Of a DNA stretch of 58,694 bases, positions 41,002 through 50,087 are shown piece after piece (position 1 is the first letter of the stretch; each line of letters begins with the position of its first letter). The stretch is taken from the NCBI GenBank assembly GCA_035625725.1, contig DASPPB010000010.1, forward strand, positions 1 through 58,694, read 5' to 3'. Both the position numbers and the translations under genes were made by a program. The notes under the pieces are model-generated. The model saw nothing but the letters and a program-made list of their open reading frames with translations, was not told the origin of the DNA and ran no database searches. Origin of the DNA: GJ-E10 sp035625725. GTDB lineage: Bacteria > Pseudomonadota > Gammaproteobacteria > Burkholderiales > Burkholderiaceae_F.

Positions 41002-41847
41002 ATGCCGTCTTCCGAGCTCAGGTCGACCGTCCTCCAGGCCCCACCCCCCGGCGGCTCGAGACCGGCATACACACGGAGGAATTCGCCCGCTGCAAATGCG
41101 CGGCGAGCGCGCGCGCAGATCGACGAGTTGATTTGGCCGCTCCGCGCGGCCGCCTGCGCAAATCTGGATGCGGAGATGGGCGATCGGCTCGAGCAAGTCG
41201 CCCCCATGCACTGGTGTCTGATCGTGATGGCCGACTGCGGCTGCGCGGGTCTTGAAGCCATGGCGCCGCGGCTGCACGGTAGCCTCTCGCCCGCGCTGCA
41301 GCGGCTGTATGCCAGTTTGATCTTCGAGCGCGATCCGCTGCTCGCACGCGCGACGCGGGAGTGGCGCCCCCTCGCGGGAACGATCGAGGAGCACTGCACC
41401 TGGCTGCAGCAAAACACGCACCACGCCGACGTGATCCAGGCTTGGCTGCGGCGCTGCGCCGGCGGCCTCGCCGGCGCCCTTGCCGTACTGCCTGCGCGCG
41501 GATGGCTGTCACGCGGAGCGCTTTTCGCGTACCTGACGCAAAGGCCCACGGACCGCGCGGAACACGCCCTGTTCTACGCAGCCCAGCGTCTGGCCGCGGC
41601 CCTGGAGCTGCGCTACCGTCCGTACGCGGCGCAGCTTGTAGCGATTCCGTTGACGGCTCGCGAGCGCGATGTGTTGCGAGCCGCGTTGGACGGCGCAGCC
41701 GATCGCCAGATCGCCAAGGCCCTGGGAATTTCGATTGACGCCATCCGCTACTACTTCGGGCGCATCAAACAACGCGTACCTCCGGCAGGCGCGGCTCTCA
41801 AGCCAAGAGAGCTCGCGCGCGTCTTGCAGCAGCTCGGTACACTGTAG
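41002..41847 (+). CDS. LuxR-family transcriptional regulator (possible autoinducer-binding domain)
   Basis: 281 residues from ATG 41002, with a strong AAAGGAG ribosome site. The C-terminal 65 residues form a LuxR helix-turn-helix (LTARERDVLRAALDG ... RQIAKALGISIDAIRYYFGRIKQRV). The middle region (about 55–200) has a YxxxxFxRDPLL segment resembling the Y..xxDPxL signature of acyl-homoserine-lactone-binding domains. No luxI-type synthase is nearby, so it would be a LuxR solo. Ligand binding is inference. Confidence 0.78.
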   Translation: MPSSELRSTVLQAPPPGGSRPAYTRRNSPAANARRARAQIDELIWPLRAAACANLDAEMGDRLEQVAPMHWCLIVMADCGCAGLEAMAPRLHGSLSPALQRLYASLIFERDPLLARATREWRPLAGTIEEHCTWLQQNTHHADVIQAWLRRCAGGLAGALAVLPARGWLSRGALFAYLTQRPTDRAEHALFYAAQRLAAALELRYRPYAAQLVAIPLTARERDVLRAALDGAADRQIAKALGISIDAIRYYFGRIKQRVPPAGAALKPRELARVLQQLGTL

Positions 41848-41873
41848 TTTCGCCTGCTGCACGCGAGGCACGG

Positions 41874-42629
41874 ATGGATGATCAATCGCTGTTGCGCTAC
41901 TCGCGCCACATTCTGCTCAACGAAATCGGAGTGGAAGGGCAGCAGCGCATTGCCCAGGCGCGCGTGCTGCAGGTAGGCGCGGGCGGGCTCGGCTCATCGG
42001 CCGCGATGTACCTGGTCGCTGCAGGCATAGGCCGGCTCATCCTTTTCGACCACGACCGCATCGACCTCACCAATCTGCAGCGTCAGGTGCTCCACACCAC
42101 AGCGCGCATCGGGCAATCGAAGGCGGACTCCGCTCGTCTCACCCTGCAGGCACTCAACCCGCAGGTCCCGATCGACGCGCGCGCCGAGCGCGTGACAGCC
42201 GAAATTCTGGCGTCGGTACTGGGCGAGGTCGAAATCGTGCTCGATTGCTCGGATAACCGCGCGACGCGCTACGCATTGAATCGTGCCTGCTGGGCGGCAC
42301 GCGTTCCGCTCGTGTCCGCATCGGCGAGCGCCTTTGCCGGTCAACTCGCGGTCTTCGACTTCCGGCGCGCCGACTCACCCTGTTATGCGTGCCTGTTTCC
42401 GGAGGCCACGGGCGAGGACGAAAACTGCGCAACGACCGGCATCTTCGCCCCGCTCGTCGGCGTGATGGGGGCCCTGCAGACGGGCGAAGCCATCAAACTG
42501 CTGTGCGGAGTCGGAGATCCGGCAAGCGGAAAGCTCGTGAGCTTCGATGGCCGGGACATGGAATTTCGGCGGATGCGGTTTGCACGGGACCCGGGGTGCC
42601 CCGTTTGCACGTCAACGCGCAGCGCCTGA
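41874..42629 (+). CDS. MoeB/ThiF-type E1-like adenylyltransferase
   Basis: Adenylates the C-terminal glycine of a ubiquitin-like sulfur carrier (MoaD or ThiS). 251 residues; ATP-binding GAGGLGSSAAMYLVAAG at about 36–52, the Arg-containing DLTNLQRQVLH, the conserved DCSDN, and two zinc CxxC pairs (CYACLFPE and CPVC). Assignment between MoeB, ThiF and HesA cannot be made without a partner gene. It overlaps the next gene by 34 bases. Confidence 0.9.
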   Translation: MDDQSLLRYSRHILLNEIGVEGQQRIAQARVLQVGAGGLGSSAAMYLVAAGIGRLILFDHDRIDLTNLQRQVLHTTARIGQSKADSARLTLQALNPQVPIDARAERVTAEILASVLGEVEIVLDCSDNRATRYALNRACWAARVPLVSASASAFAGQLAVFDFRRADSPCYACLFPEATGEDENCATTGIFAPLVGVMGALQTGEAIKLLCGVGDPASGKLVSFDGRDMEFRRMRFARDPGCPVCTSTRSA

Positions 42630-43546
42630 TCGATCGTTCTCTTGGGCGCGCCGCAGCCGGTGCGCTTGTGCTTGCCCTTGTGATTTCATTCGCAAGCGCG
42701 CCGGTGCGCGCGGCCGCAGCGCAGACGATTCTCGTTGAAGGACGCAGCCGCAGCTACCTGCTTTATCGGCCGGTCCGCCTGGAGCACCCGGGCGCGCCGG
42801 CACTGGTGGTCGTCTTGCACGGGGGGTTCGGCACCGGCGCCCAGGCGCAACAGGCCTACGGGTGGGATGCATTGGCAGAGCGCGAGGGATTCATCGTGGT
42901 CTACCCCAACGGGGTGGGACGCGCATGGAACGCGGGCGGAGGCTGCTGCGGCCGGCCCCAGCGCGAACACATCGACGATGTGGCGTTTGTTGGCACTTTG
43001 CTGCGCAAGATGATTCGCGAAGAAGGAGTCGATCCGGCGCGACTGTATTTGACCGGGATCTCCAACGGCGCGGCGCTCGCGCTCGCCTATGCGTGCGCCT
43101 CCGCAAAGCCCGCAGTGGCCGCGATCGGCTCCGTGGCCGGGGGCATTTCGGCGCCCTGCGAACATCCCGCCGCGGTCTCGATGCTGGAGATCCACGGCGA
43201 GTCCGATCGCAACATCCCCCTTCTGGGCGGACGCGGCAGCCAGGGGGTTTCGGGCGTGAGCTGGCTGCCGGCGCCGGTTGCGGTAGAGCGATTTGCTGCA
43301 AGCGCCATCTGCGAGACGCCCCATACGGAAGTGCGCGGCGAGGTTACGACACGCATCGCCTCGTGCCTGGCCGGCCGCACGGTGGGCTTGATCAGCATCG
43401 CCAATGCCGGGCATCAGTGGCCCGGGGCGCGCAGCCCTGGCATCTTGGGGCGCGCACTGGGTCTCGATCCGCCTAGCGACGCACTGGATGCAACTGAGGC
43501 GCTTTGGCAGTTTTTTCGCGCGCAGCGGCTTCCCGAAACGCGATAA
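42596..43546 (+). CDS. Exported PHB depolymerase-like esterase (LpqC family)
   Basis: Alpha/beta hydrolase. From GTG 42596 the product is 316 residues with a signal peptide (about 1–37, ending PVRAAAA). It has an oxyanion-hole HGGFGTG, the nucleophile in GISNGAAL (G-x-S-x-G), and a histidine in NAGHQWPGA. The family includes PHB depolymerases, feruloyl and acetylxylan esterases, so the substrate is open. TTG 42605 is another start. As an exported enzyme it could be a T2SS client. Confidence 0.85.
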   Translation: MPRLHVNAQRLIDRSLGRAAAGALVLALVISFASAPVRAAAAQTILVEGRSRSYLLYRPVRLEHPGAPALVVVLHGGFGTGAQAQQAYGWDALAEREGFIVVYPNGVGRAWNAGGGCCGRPQREHIDDVAFVGTLLRKMIREEGVDPARLYLTGISNGAALALAYACASAKPAVAAIGSVAGGISAPCEHPAAVSMLEIHGESDRNIPLLGGRGSQGVSGVSWLPAPVAVERFAASAICETPHTEVRGEVTTRIASCLAGRTVGLISIANAGHQWPGARSPGILGRALGLDPPSDALDATEALWQFFRAQRLPETR

Positions 43547-43567
43547 ACCGCCAAGCCGCAACCCCCT

Positions 43568-43636
43568 CGGGTTTGCCAGCGTTCCTGCAGCAACAGGGGC
43601 GCCGGACGTGCGAGCGCCCGCCTGGCAATCAACCCG
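43568..43636. terminator. Compound inverted repeat between convergent esterase and slmA genes
   Basis: CGGGTT-T-GCCAG (43568–43579) pairs with CTGGC-AATC-AACCCG (43622–43636) with small bulges. It encloses a second hairpin, GGGCGC (43597–43602) with GCGCCC (43614–43619). It covers the slmA stop. No long T-run, so termination is only probable. Confidence 0.35.
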
Positions 43637-44249
43637 CCAGCGCCGTCAGATGGGCTTCCAGACCCTCGACAGGAGAACGCCGAAACCCGCTTTTGGAGAA
43701 GCGGTGCCAGCGTCCAAGGACGTAGGCCACAACCATCGTTGCGCGCGCCGCCGCGTCGAAATCGGCGGGTAGTTCCGACTGTGTCACGGCCACACGAAAA
43801 GCCTGCTTGAGCGAGGCCTCGATGCGGTCGAGCAGCTGGTTCATGCGCTCCTGCAGGCGCTCGTTTTCGTTTACCAGAGCATCGCCCGTGAGCACCCGCG
43901 TCATTCCGCGGTTGGTCTGGGCAAACTCCAGCAGCATCTGGATGGTTCTGCACACCTGCTGGCGCCCTGAGCTCTCCTTGCCCGCAATGTCGTTGATGAG
44001 GCCAAAGACCGTGGTTTCGATGAACTCGATCAGCCCCTCGAACATCTGCGCCTTGCTCGCAAAATGTCGATACAGGGCCGCTTCCGAAACCTCGAGCCGG
44101 GCCGCGAGCGCAGCCGTGGTGATCTTCTCGGCGCGCGGATCCTCCAGCATGGCCGCAAGCGTCTGCAAGATCTGCAGTTTGCGCGCCCCGGGTCGACGGC
44201 GCAGCTTCCCTCCTTCCGGGTTGGATTCTTTGGCTACGGTGGATTCCAT
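43629..44249 (-). CDS. slmA: Nucleoid occlusion factor SlmA-like TetR-family protein
   Basis: SlmA binds chromosomal sites and antagonises FtsZ over the nucleoid. 206 residues: basic N-terminus (EGGKLRRRPGARKLQILQTLAAMLEDP), helix-turn-helix KITTAALAARLEVSEAALYRHFASKAQMFEGLIEFIE, then the helical TetR C-terminal domain with NRGMTRVLTGDALVNENERLQERMNQL as in SlmA. Start ATG 44249. In betaproteobacteria slmA lies beside argB and a pyrimidine 5'-nucleotidase, as here except for an intervening sppA. Confidence 0.9.
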   Translation of the reverse strand: MESTVAKESNPEGGKLRRRPGARKLQILQTLAAMLEDPRAEKITTAALAARLEVSEAALYRHFASKAQMFEGLIEFIETTVFGLINDIAGKESSGRQQVCRTIQMLLEFAQTNRGMTRVLTGDALVNENERLQERMNQLLDRIEASLKQAFRVAVTQSELPADFDAAARATMVVAYVLGRWHRFSKSGFRRSPVEGLEAHLTALAG

Positions 44250-44358
44250 ATGGACTGCGCCAGGGGCAGAGCAAGAATCTACCGGAAACCCAAGAAACGT
44301 GGGGCGGTTACTTGCCGCCCCAAGCAACCCCGACGCGGTGCGGGCGCTCGCGCCTGCG

Positions 44359-46218
44359 CTACGGCGCACCACCGCACAGGCAATGGGCCAGAACCTGGCC
44401 GCGGCCGGGCACACTGGCAGCAAGCCAGGCGAAGTCCTTGCGTACCTGCTCGGAGGCTGCCTGCACACCCGCGCCTAAGGGAAGGGTCAGACCCAGCTGC
44501 GCCGCCGCCCGTCGCAGCACGACGCCCGGCACCGAGGGCAAAAACTGGCTCCAACCCTTGGGTTCCGCTTCGATGTACGTTGTGCGGTAGCCCTCGCCCA
44601 GCTTGGCCAGCGACGCGGCTTGCTGCACCGCGGCCTGCAGGCCGCCCAGCTCGTCGACCAGACCACGTTCGCGTGCCTGCCGGCCGGTCCACACCCGTCC
44701 CTGCGCGATCTCGTCGACCTTCTCGGGGGCCATCTGCCGCGCCTGCGACACGCGCTCAAGAAACTGCTGGTAGATATAGCCGACGGTGCTTTGCATGACC
44801 GAGGCAAGGCGGCTGTCGATGGGACGACGCAGATCCGCGGCCTGCGCCGGCCAGGCCGTCGCCGTACCGCCGGTGTGAATACCCAACTTGTCCATGGTGC
44901 GCTCGGCAGTTGGAAAGACGCCGAAGACACCGATTGAGCCGGTGACGGTCGCCGAATCGGCGTAGACGCGCTCCCCCGCGGTGGAAATCCAATATCCGCC
45001 CGAGGCCGCCACATCACTCATGGAAACCACCACCGGCTTGCCGCTGGCACGGGTGAGCTCCAGTTCCCGCCGGATGAGTTCGGAACCCAAGGGGCTGCCG
45101 CCGCCCGAGTCGACCCGCAGCACAAGCGCCTTGACGGTCGAGTCTTCGCGCGCCTTGCGGACGAGCTCCGAGGTGGAGCGGCCGCCGATCGAACCTTGCG
45201 GCTCGTCGCCATCGGAGATCAACCCTTCGGCCACGACGATTCCGACTTGCCGGTTGCTGTCACCAGTATCGGCAATTTCCGAGCGATACGCGGATAGGGA
45301 AATCTGACGAAACGTCTTGTGCTCGGCGTCCGGTTTGCCGCGCTCGAGCAGCAGCGCGCGCAGTTCGTTTCGGGTCTTCAGGCCATCGACTAGCTTCGTT
45401 TCGAGTGCCCAGCGAGCCAGATCCCCACCGAGCGCCGGGAGCTGCACCGGTTCCTCGGCGATCATCGTTGCCACAGCGCCTCCCGGCAGGTGACGCAGCG
45501 TCTCGATCTCGCCCGTAAAGCCCGCCCACTGGTCGTTCAGATAAAACGCTTCGGCCTCGGCGGCTTCCTTCGAAGGGCCGTTATCGATGAGGGGTTCGAC
45601 GGCGCTCTTGAATTTGCCGACCCGAAACACGTGGATCGTCACGCCCAGGCGCTCGAGTGCGTCGTGGTAGTAGTTGCGGTAGCCGCCAAAACCCGTCAAG
45701 ACGACCGCCCCGAAGGGATGCAGGTACGCCTCCGAGGCGTGGGCCGCGAGAAAGTACTGGCGCTGCTCGAGCAGGGTGCCCCAGGCGATCACCTGTTTGC
45801 CGGTGGCCTTGAAACGCTCCAGGGCCGCGGCGATTTCGCGCAGCTTGGCTAGGCCCGCGCCGCCCATGTCATCGAGCAGCAAGACGATGCGTGCGATTCT
45901 CGTGTCTTTGGCGGCGGCGTCGATTGCGCCCACCAGGTCGCGCAACTGGGTTTCGCGGGCCTCCTGGCCCAGGGCCTCGGCAAACTCGGCCTCTCGCGCG
46001 CTGCCGGTGTATTGCTCCACGACATCGCCCTTGATGTTGATGACGAGGGCCGTGCCTTCGAGGATCTTGACCTTCGTTGTCCCCGCGTACCAGGCCACCG
46101 CAACGAGCGCGACGATTGCGAGGAAAATCAAGTTGACGACGACGCGACGCGTCAGATCCACGGCGCGCAGGGCACCGGCCAGTGCCCGACGCACGATTCC
46201 GGGACGCTTTTCGGACAT
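44359..46218 (-). CDS. sppA: Signal peptide peptidase SppA (67 kDa type)
   Basis: Membrane-bound serine protease that degrades cleaved signal peptides. 619 residues with a cytoplasmic basic start, one transmembrane helix (about 26–46), and two tandem S49 peptidase domains. The N-terminal one holds the general-base lysine (Lys204 in GKFKSAVEPL). The C-terminal one holds the nucleophile serine in SDVAASGGYWIS, the E. coli-like split dyad. ATG 46218. The last 35 residues after a normal SppA end are poorly conserved-looking. Same strand as argB and slmA. Confidence 0.94.
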   Translation of the reverse strand: MSEKRPGIVRRALAGALRAVDLTRRVVVNLIFLAIVALVAVAWYAGTTKVKILEGTALVINIKGDVVEQYTGSAREAEFAEALGQEARETQLRDLVGAIDAAAKDTRIARIVLLLDDMGGAGLAKLREIAAALERFKATGKQVIAWGTLLEQRQYFLAAHASEAYLHPFGAVVLTGFGGYRNYYHDALERLGVTIHVFRVGKFKSAVEPLIDNGPSKEAAEAEAFYLNDQWAGFTGEIETLRHLPGGAVATMIAEEPVQLPALGGDLARWALETKLVDGLKTRNELRALLLERGKPDAEHKTFRQISLSAYRSEIADTGDSNRQVGIVVAEGLISDGDEPQGSIGGRSTSELVRKAREDSTVKALVLRVDSGGGSPLGSELIRRELELTRASGKPVVVSMSDVAASGGYWISTAGERVYADSATVTGSIGVFGVFPTAERTMDKLGIHTGGTATAWPAQAADLRRPIDSRLASVMQSTVGYIYQQFLERVSQARQMAPEKVDEIAQGRVWTGRQARERGLVDELGGLQAAVQQAASLAKLGEGYRTTYIEAEPKGWSQFLPSVPGVVLRRAAAQLGLTLPLGAGVQAASEQVRKDFAWLAASVPGRGQVLAHCLCGGAP

Positions 46219-46281
46219 AGCAGACCCCCCTTGTTTTTGTTGACAGCCGATCTTCAGAAGCGCGAGCTTACCGCGCGAGGG

Positions 46282-47022
46282 TTACGACCGGTTGGAGCGC
46301 AACCGAGGGGCAAGTGCCGGCAGCTGCTTGACCGAGCGGATCCGACCCATCACGTACGAGGCGCCCGCAAGGCGCCGAGGCGCGCCCTTGGGCGCGCGCG
46401 CCACCAAGACGGTGGCGAAGCCCGCCGCGCGCGCCGCCTTCAAATTGGCCGCGTTGTCGTCGACCAGCACGGCGCGCGCCGCGCGCAAACGGCCACCCAG
46501 TTTTTCGCGCACCAACGTTGCGCGCAGCATGGACAAGGCCGGCTTGGGGCGCAGTTGACCGTGCACCCGCATGCGTTCGACCGCATAGCAGCTGCCGATG
46601 TGCCGGTGCCAGCCGATTCCCCGCAGCACGCGCCCGGCGTATTCGGCGGGCGCATTGGTCAGCAGCACCTTGCGGCCCGCAAGCCGCCGGGCCAGGTGCT
46701 CGAGCCCGCGCTCCGCGCGCAGCAGCGACGCGACGTCGATGTCGTGGGTCTCGCGCAAAAACCGGGCGGGCTCGACCCCGTGATGGCGAATCAGGCCCAG
46801 GAGTGTGGCGCCATAGCGCGCCCAATAGGTGCGCCGCAGACGGTCGGCCGCCTCCCGGTCCAGCCGCAAGTGACGCTGCACGTACTCGGTCATCCGCGCG
46901 TCGATGGCGCCAAACATTGCATGCGAGGCGTCGTGCAAGGTGTTGTCCAGATCGAAGAACCAAACCAGCGGCGACGGGCGCCGTGGCGATTGCGGCCTCG
47001 AAGCTCTTGCGCTGCGGATCAA
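46282..47022 (-). CDS. Pyrimidine 5'-nucleotidase (HAD superfamily)
   Basis: Dephosphorylates pyrimidine nucleotides. 246 residues with HAD motif I DLDNTLHD (Asp nucleophile), motif II in VLLTNAPAEY, the conserved lysine in RPKPA, and the motif IV acidic pair in LVDDNAANLKAA. The SDT1-like subgroup is the one usually found beside argB in betaproteobacteria. Its ATG overlaps the argB stop by four bases, so the genes are translationally coupled. Confidence 0.9.
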   Translation of the reverse strand: MIRSARASRPQSPRRPSPLVWFFDLDNTLHDASHAMFGAIDARMTEYVQRHLRLDREAADRLRRTYWARYGATLLGLIRHHGVEPARFLRETHDIDVASLLRAERGLEHLARRLAGRKVLLTNAPAEYAGRVLRGIGWHRHIGSCYAVERMRVHGQLRPKPALSMLRATLVREKLGGRLRAARAVLVDDNAANLKAARAAGFATVLVARAPKGAPRRLAGASYVMGRIRSVKQLPALAPRLRSNRS

Positions 47023-47906
47023 TTGCGCCGAATCATCGTGCCCACGCCCCGGTCGGTCAGTATCTCGAGCAGCAGGCAGTGGTCGACGCGCCCGTCGATG
47101 ATATGCACCGAGTTCACACCCTTGCGCGCGGCATCGATGGCCGAGGAGATTTTGGGCAGCATGCCGCCGGAGATCGTGCCGTCGGCAAACAGCTCGTCAA
47201 TGCGCTGCGCGGTCAGACCCGTGATCAAGCGGCCCGTTTTGTCGAGCACGCCGGGCGTGTTGGTGAGCAAGATCAATTTTTCGGCCGCCAGCGTCTCTGC
47301 GATCCGGCCCGCGACGATATCGGCATTGATGTTGTAGGACAGGCCGTCGGAGCCGACCCCGATGGGGGAAATCACCGGAACGAACGCGTCGTTTTGCAAG
47401 GTCTTGACCACCGCCGGGTTGACCGATTCGATCTCGCCCACCTGCCCGATGTCGTGCAGCGTCCCCGGGGCGCGCGGATCGGCCACCTGCATGCGCCGGG
47501 CCCGCAGCAAATCGCCGTCTTTGCCGGTCAAGCCCACCGCCTGGCCGCCAAACTGGTTGATGAGCATCACCAGTTCCTGTTGCACCTGGCCGGCCAGCAC
47601 CCATTCGACAATCTCCATCGTTTCGGCATCCGTTACGCGCAGCCCGTGCACGAATTCGGATTTCTTCCCCACCCGCCCGAGCGCGTCGTCAATTTGGGGA
47701 CCGCCGCCGTGCACCACGACGGGCTTCATGCCGACGAGCTTGAGCAGCACCACGTCGCGCGCGAAGCTCTCCTTCAGGCGTTTGTCGACCATGGCGTTGC
47801 CGCCGTACTTGATCACGATCGTTCGGCCGTGAAAGCGCTGGATGTACGGCAACGCTTCGGAGAGGATCTCCGCCTTGAGCTCGGGGGGAATGTTCGCGCG
47901 ATCCAT
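47019..47906 (-). CDS. argB: Acetylglutamate kinase
   Basis: Phosphorylates N-acetylglutamate in arginine synthesis. 295 residues with TIVIKYGGNAM (phosphate-binding Lys and GG), LVGMKPVVVHGGGPQIDDAL, the substrate loop FVHGLRVTDAETMEIVEWVL, and a C-terminal GGMLPKISSAIDAARKGVNSVHIIDGR. The latter fits the arginine-sensitive type with an N-terminal helix. Full length; ATG 47906. Confidence 0.97.
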   Translation of the reverse strand: MDRANIPPELKAEILSEALPYIQRFHGRTIVIKYGGNAMVDKRLKESFARDVVLLKLVGMKPVVVHGGGPQIDDALGRVGKKSEFVHGLRVTDAETMEIVEWVLAGQVQQELVMLINQFGGQAVGLTGKDGDLLRARRMQVADPRAPGTLHDIGQVGEIESVNPAVVKTLQNDAFVPVISPIGVGSDGLSYNINADIVAGRIAETLAAEKLILLTNTPGVLDKTGRLITGLTAQRIDELFADGTISGGMLPKISSAIDAARKGVNSVHIIDGRVDHCLLLEILTDRGVGTMIRRN

Positions 47907-47968
47907 TGCTACGGGCCGCTCGCGCTCTTAGCCGCCGCGGCCGCAAAAAAGCGGCACTCTAGCACCGA

Positions 47969-48145
47969 TCACTGCGTGTCCAGCAGGCGGCGCAGACGAC
48001 GCTTGGCCTGCTGGCGCAGCGCGCCCGCGGTCTTTTGATGCGCACCGGCCGCGCGCATGCGAGCTGCGGGCGCGACCGGGTTGCGCGGCCGCAGACCGTC
48101 GGCGCGGAACATGAGCTTCTGCCGCGTTTTCAGGCCGCGCGTCAT
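47969..48145 (-). CDS. Small basic protein, 58 residues
   Basis: Reading frame MTRGLKTRQKLMFRADGL... ending RRLRRLLDTQ, very rich in Arg/Lys/Gln with no acidic patch. The start ATG 48145 has GAGG about 9 bases upstream. It lies between hslU (27 bases upstream) and argB on the same strand, filling an otherwise empty 266-base gap. The composition is that of a short nucleic-acid-binding protein; function unknown. The alternative is non-coding spacer. Confidence 0.5.
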   Translation of the reverse strand: MTRGLKTRQKLMFRADGLRPRNPVAPAARMRAAGAHQKTAGALRQQAKRRLRRLLDTQ

Positions 48146-48172
48146 GCACGCAGCCCTCGAACTTGCGCGGCG

Positions 48173-49495
48173 CTACAGAATGTAGCGAGCCAGATCATCG
48201 TCGGTGGACAATTCGCCCAGACGGGCATCGACGTACGCCGCGTCGACGAGGACTTGCTGGGCGCTGCGCGTGCCCGCGTCAAAGGCTACGTCCTCCAGGA
48301 GCTTTTCCATAACCGTATGCAGCCGCCGCGCCCCGATATTCTCCGTGCGCTCGTTAACGCTGCAGGCAATTTGCGCCAGCCGCGTAACGCCGTCAGGCGT
48401 GAATTCGAGCTGCACATCATCGGTGGCCAAAAGCGCCTGGTACTGACGCGTCAGACATGCATCGGTTTGCGTCAGGATGCGCTCGAAGTCCGCGGCGCTC
48501 AGAGCGTCGAGTTCGACCCGGATCGGAAAGCGGCCCTGCAACTCGGGCATCAGGTCCGAGGGTTTGGCAAAGTGAAAGGCGCCGCTCGCAATGAACAAAA
48601 TGTGATCGGTGTGCACCATGCCGTACTTCGTGTTGACGGCCGTGCCTTCGACGAGCGGCAGCAAGTCGCGCTGCACGCCCTGGCGCGATACGTCGGCGCC
48701 CTGGATCTCGGATCGGCTTGTAATCTTGTCGATCTCGTCGATGAACACAATGCCGTGGGACTGCACGGTCTCGATCGCTTTGAGGCGCACCTGCTCCTCG
48801 TCGAGCAGTTTGGCGGCCTCCTCATCGGCCAGTATTCGAAAGGCCTCGCGCACGGTGGCTTTTCGCGGTCGCCGGCGTGCGGGACCCAGGTTCTGGAACA
48901 GACCCTGAATCTGCTGCGAGAGCTCCTGCATGCCGGGGGGCGCGAGCACCTCGAGCTGCGGCGGTGCCACGGCAACGTCGATCTCGACTTCCTTGTCGTC
49001 GAGCTGGCCCTCGCGCAGACGCTTGCGCAGGCGCTGGCGGGTCGCCGACAGCGATTCGCTCGCCTCGCGTCCGACTCCTGCGTCGGCCGGAGTGAGCAGC
49101 ACATCGAGCAGTCGCTCTTCGGCCGCCTCCGCAGCCGCGGCCCGCACGGCGCGCATTTCGGACTCGCGCGTCTGCTTCACGGCGATGTCGGTGAGGTCGC
49201 GAATGATCGAGTCGACGTCACGACCCACGTAGCCCACCTCCGTGAATTTCGTCGCCTCCACCTTGATAAACGGCGCGTCGGCCAGGCGCGCCAGGCGCCT
49301 TGCGATCTCGGTCTTGCCCACGCCGGTGGGGCCGATCATCAGAATGTTCTTGGGCGCAATCTCGCTGCGCAAGGGCTCGCTAACCTGCTGTCGACGCCAA
49401 CGGTTGCGCAGGGCGATGGCGACGGCGCGCTTGGCGGGCTCCTGGCCAACGATGAATTTGCTGAGCTCGTGGACGATTTCTTTGGGCGTCATCAT
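48173..49495 (-). CDS. hslU: ATP-dependent protease ATPase subunit HslU
   Basis: AAA+ unfoldase that feeds substrates to HslV. 440 residues starting MMTPKEIVHELSKFIVGQEPAKRAVAIALRNRWRR. Walker A is GPTGVGKTEIARRLA, and the pore-loop region VEATKFTEVGYVGRDV is the canonical GYVG. An I-domain insertion (about 105–235) is followed by Walker B FIDEIDKI and C-terminal sensor 2 GARRLHTVMEKLLEDV. The C-terminus ends DLARYIL, needed to activate HslV. 24 bases after hslV. Confidence 0.98.
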   Translation of the reverse strand: MMTPKEIVHELSKFIVGQEPAKRAVAIALRNRWRRQQVSEPLRSEIAPKNILMIGPTGVGKTEIARRLARLADAPFIKVEATKFTEVGYVGRDVDSIIRDLTDIAVKQTRESEMRAVRAAAAEAAEERLLDVLLTPADAGVGREASESLSATRQRLRKRLREGQLDDKEVEIDVAVAPPQLEVLAPPGMQELSQQIQGLFQNLGPARRRPRKATVREAFRILADEEAAKLLDEEQVRLKAIETVQSHGIVFIDEIDKITSRSEIQGADVSRQGVQRDLLPLVEGTAVNTKYGMVHTDHILFIASGAFHFAKPSDLMPELQGRFPIRVELDALSAADFERILTQTDACLTRQYQALLATDDVQLEFTPDGVTRLAQIACSVNERTENIGARRLHTVMEKLLEDVAFDAGTRSAQQVLVDAAYVDARLGELSTDDDLARYIL

Positions 49496-49519
49496 GGCCG
49501 GCGCTTCTCAGACGGCGGC

Positions 49520-50056
49520 CTAACCGATGGTCTCGACGACGACGACCTGGTTGGTGTAGATGCACAGCTCGCCCGCGATCGTCAGAGCCTTGCGGACGAT
49601 CGGCTCTGCGGCAAGCTGCGTCTCCTGCAGCAGGGCACGCGCGGCCGCCTGCGCATAGGCGCCGCCCGAACCGATCGCGATCAAGCCGTCCTCGGGTTCG
49701 AGCACATCGCCGGTTCCAGTGAGGATCAAAGAGTCCTGCGAGTCCGCCACCGCAAGCATGGCCTCCAAGCGGCGCAGCATCCGATCGGTGCGCCAGTCCT
49801 TGGCCAGCTCAACGGCCGCACGCATGAGCTGCCCCTGGTGCTTGTCGAGCTTGGCTTCAAAGCGCTCGAACAAGGTGAACGCATCGGCCGTCGCACCTGC
49901 GAAACCGGCGAGTATGCGGTCGTGGTAAATGCGCCGAACCTTGCGGGCGCCTTTCTTGATTACGATCGATCCGAGTGTTACCTGTCCGTCACCGCCCATG
50001 GCGACAGAGGAGCCACGCCGCACCGAGACGATCGTTGTTCCGTGAAACTGCTCCAT
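49520..50056 (-). CDS. hslV: ATP-dependent protease peptidase subunit HslV
   Basis: Proteasome-beta-like threonine protease. 178 residues; a six-residue propeptide MEQFHG precedes the catalytic Thr of TTIVSVRRG. Further conserved parts are VAMGGDGQVTLG, VRRIYHDRILAGFAGATADAFTLFERFE and AIGSGGAYAQAAARALL. Start ATG 50056 is fixed by the propeptide length. A STAS-domain gene ends 31 bases upstream. Confidence 0.98.
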   Translation of the reverse strand: MEQFHGTTIVSVRRGSSVAMGGDGQVTLGSIVIKKGARKVRRIYHDRILAGFAGATADAFTLFERFEAKLDKHQGQLMRAAVELAKDWRTDRMLRRLEAMLAVADSQDSLILTGTGDVLEPEDGLIAIGSGGAYAQAAARALLQETQLAAEPIVRKALTIAGELCIYTNQVVVVETIG

Positions 50057-50087
50057 GCCGCCAGCTTCGCTGCACGCGCTGGCCGAG

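Noticed and set aside
47930..47965. Hairpin GCCGC-TTTTTT-GCGGC downstream of the 58-residue protein gene
   Set aside because: The T-run is in the loop, not after the stem, so it is not an intrinsic terminator.
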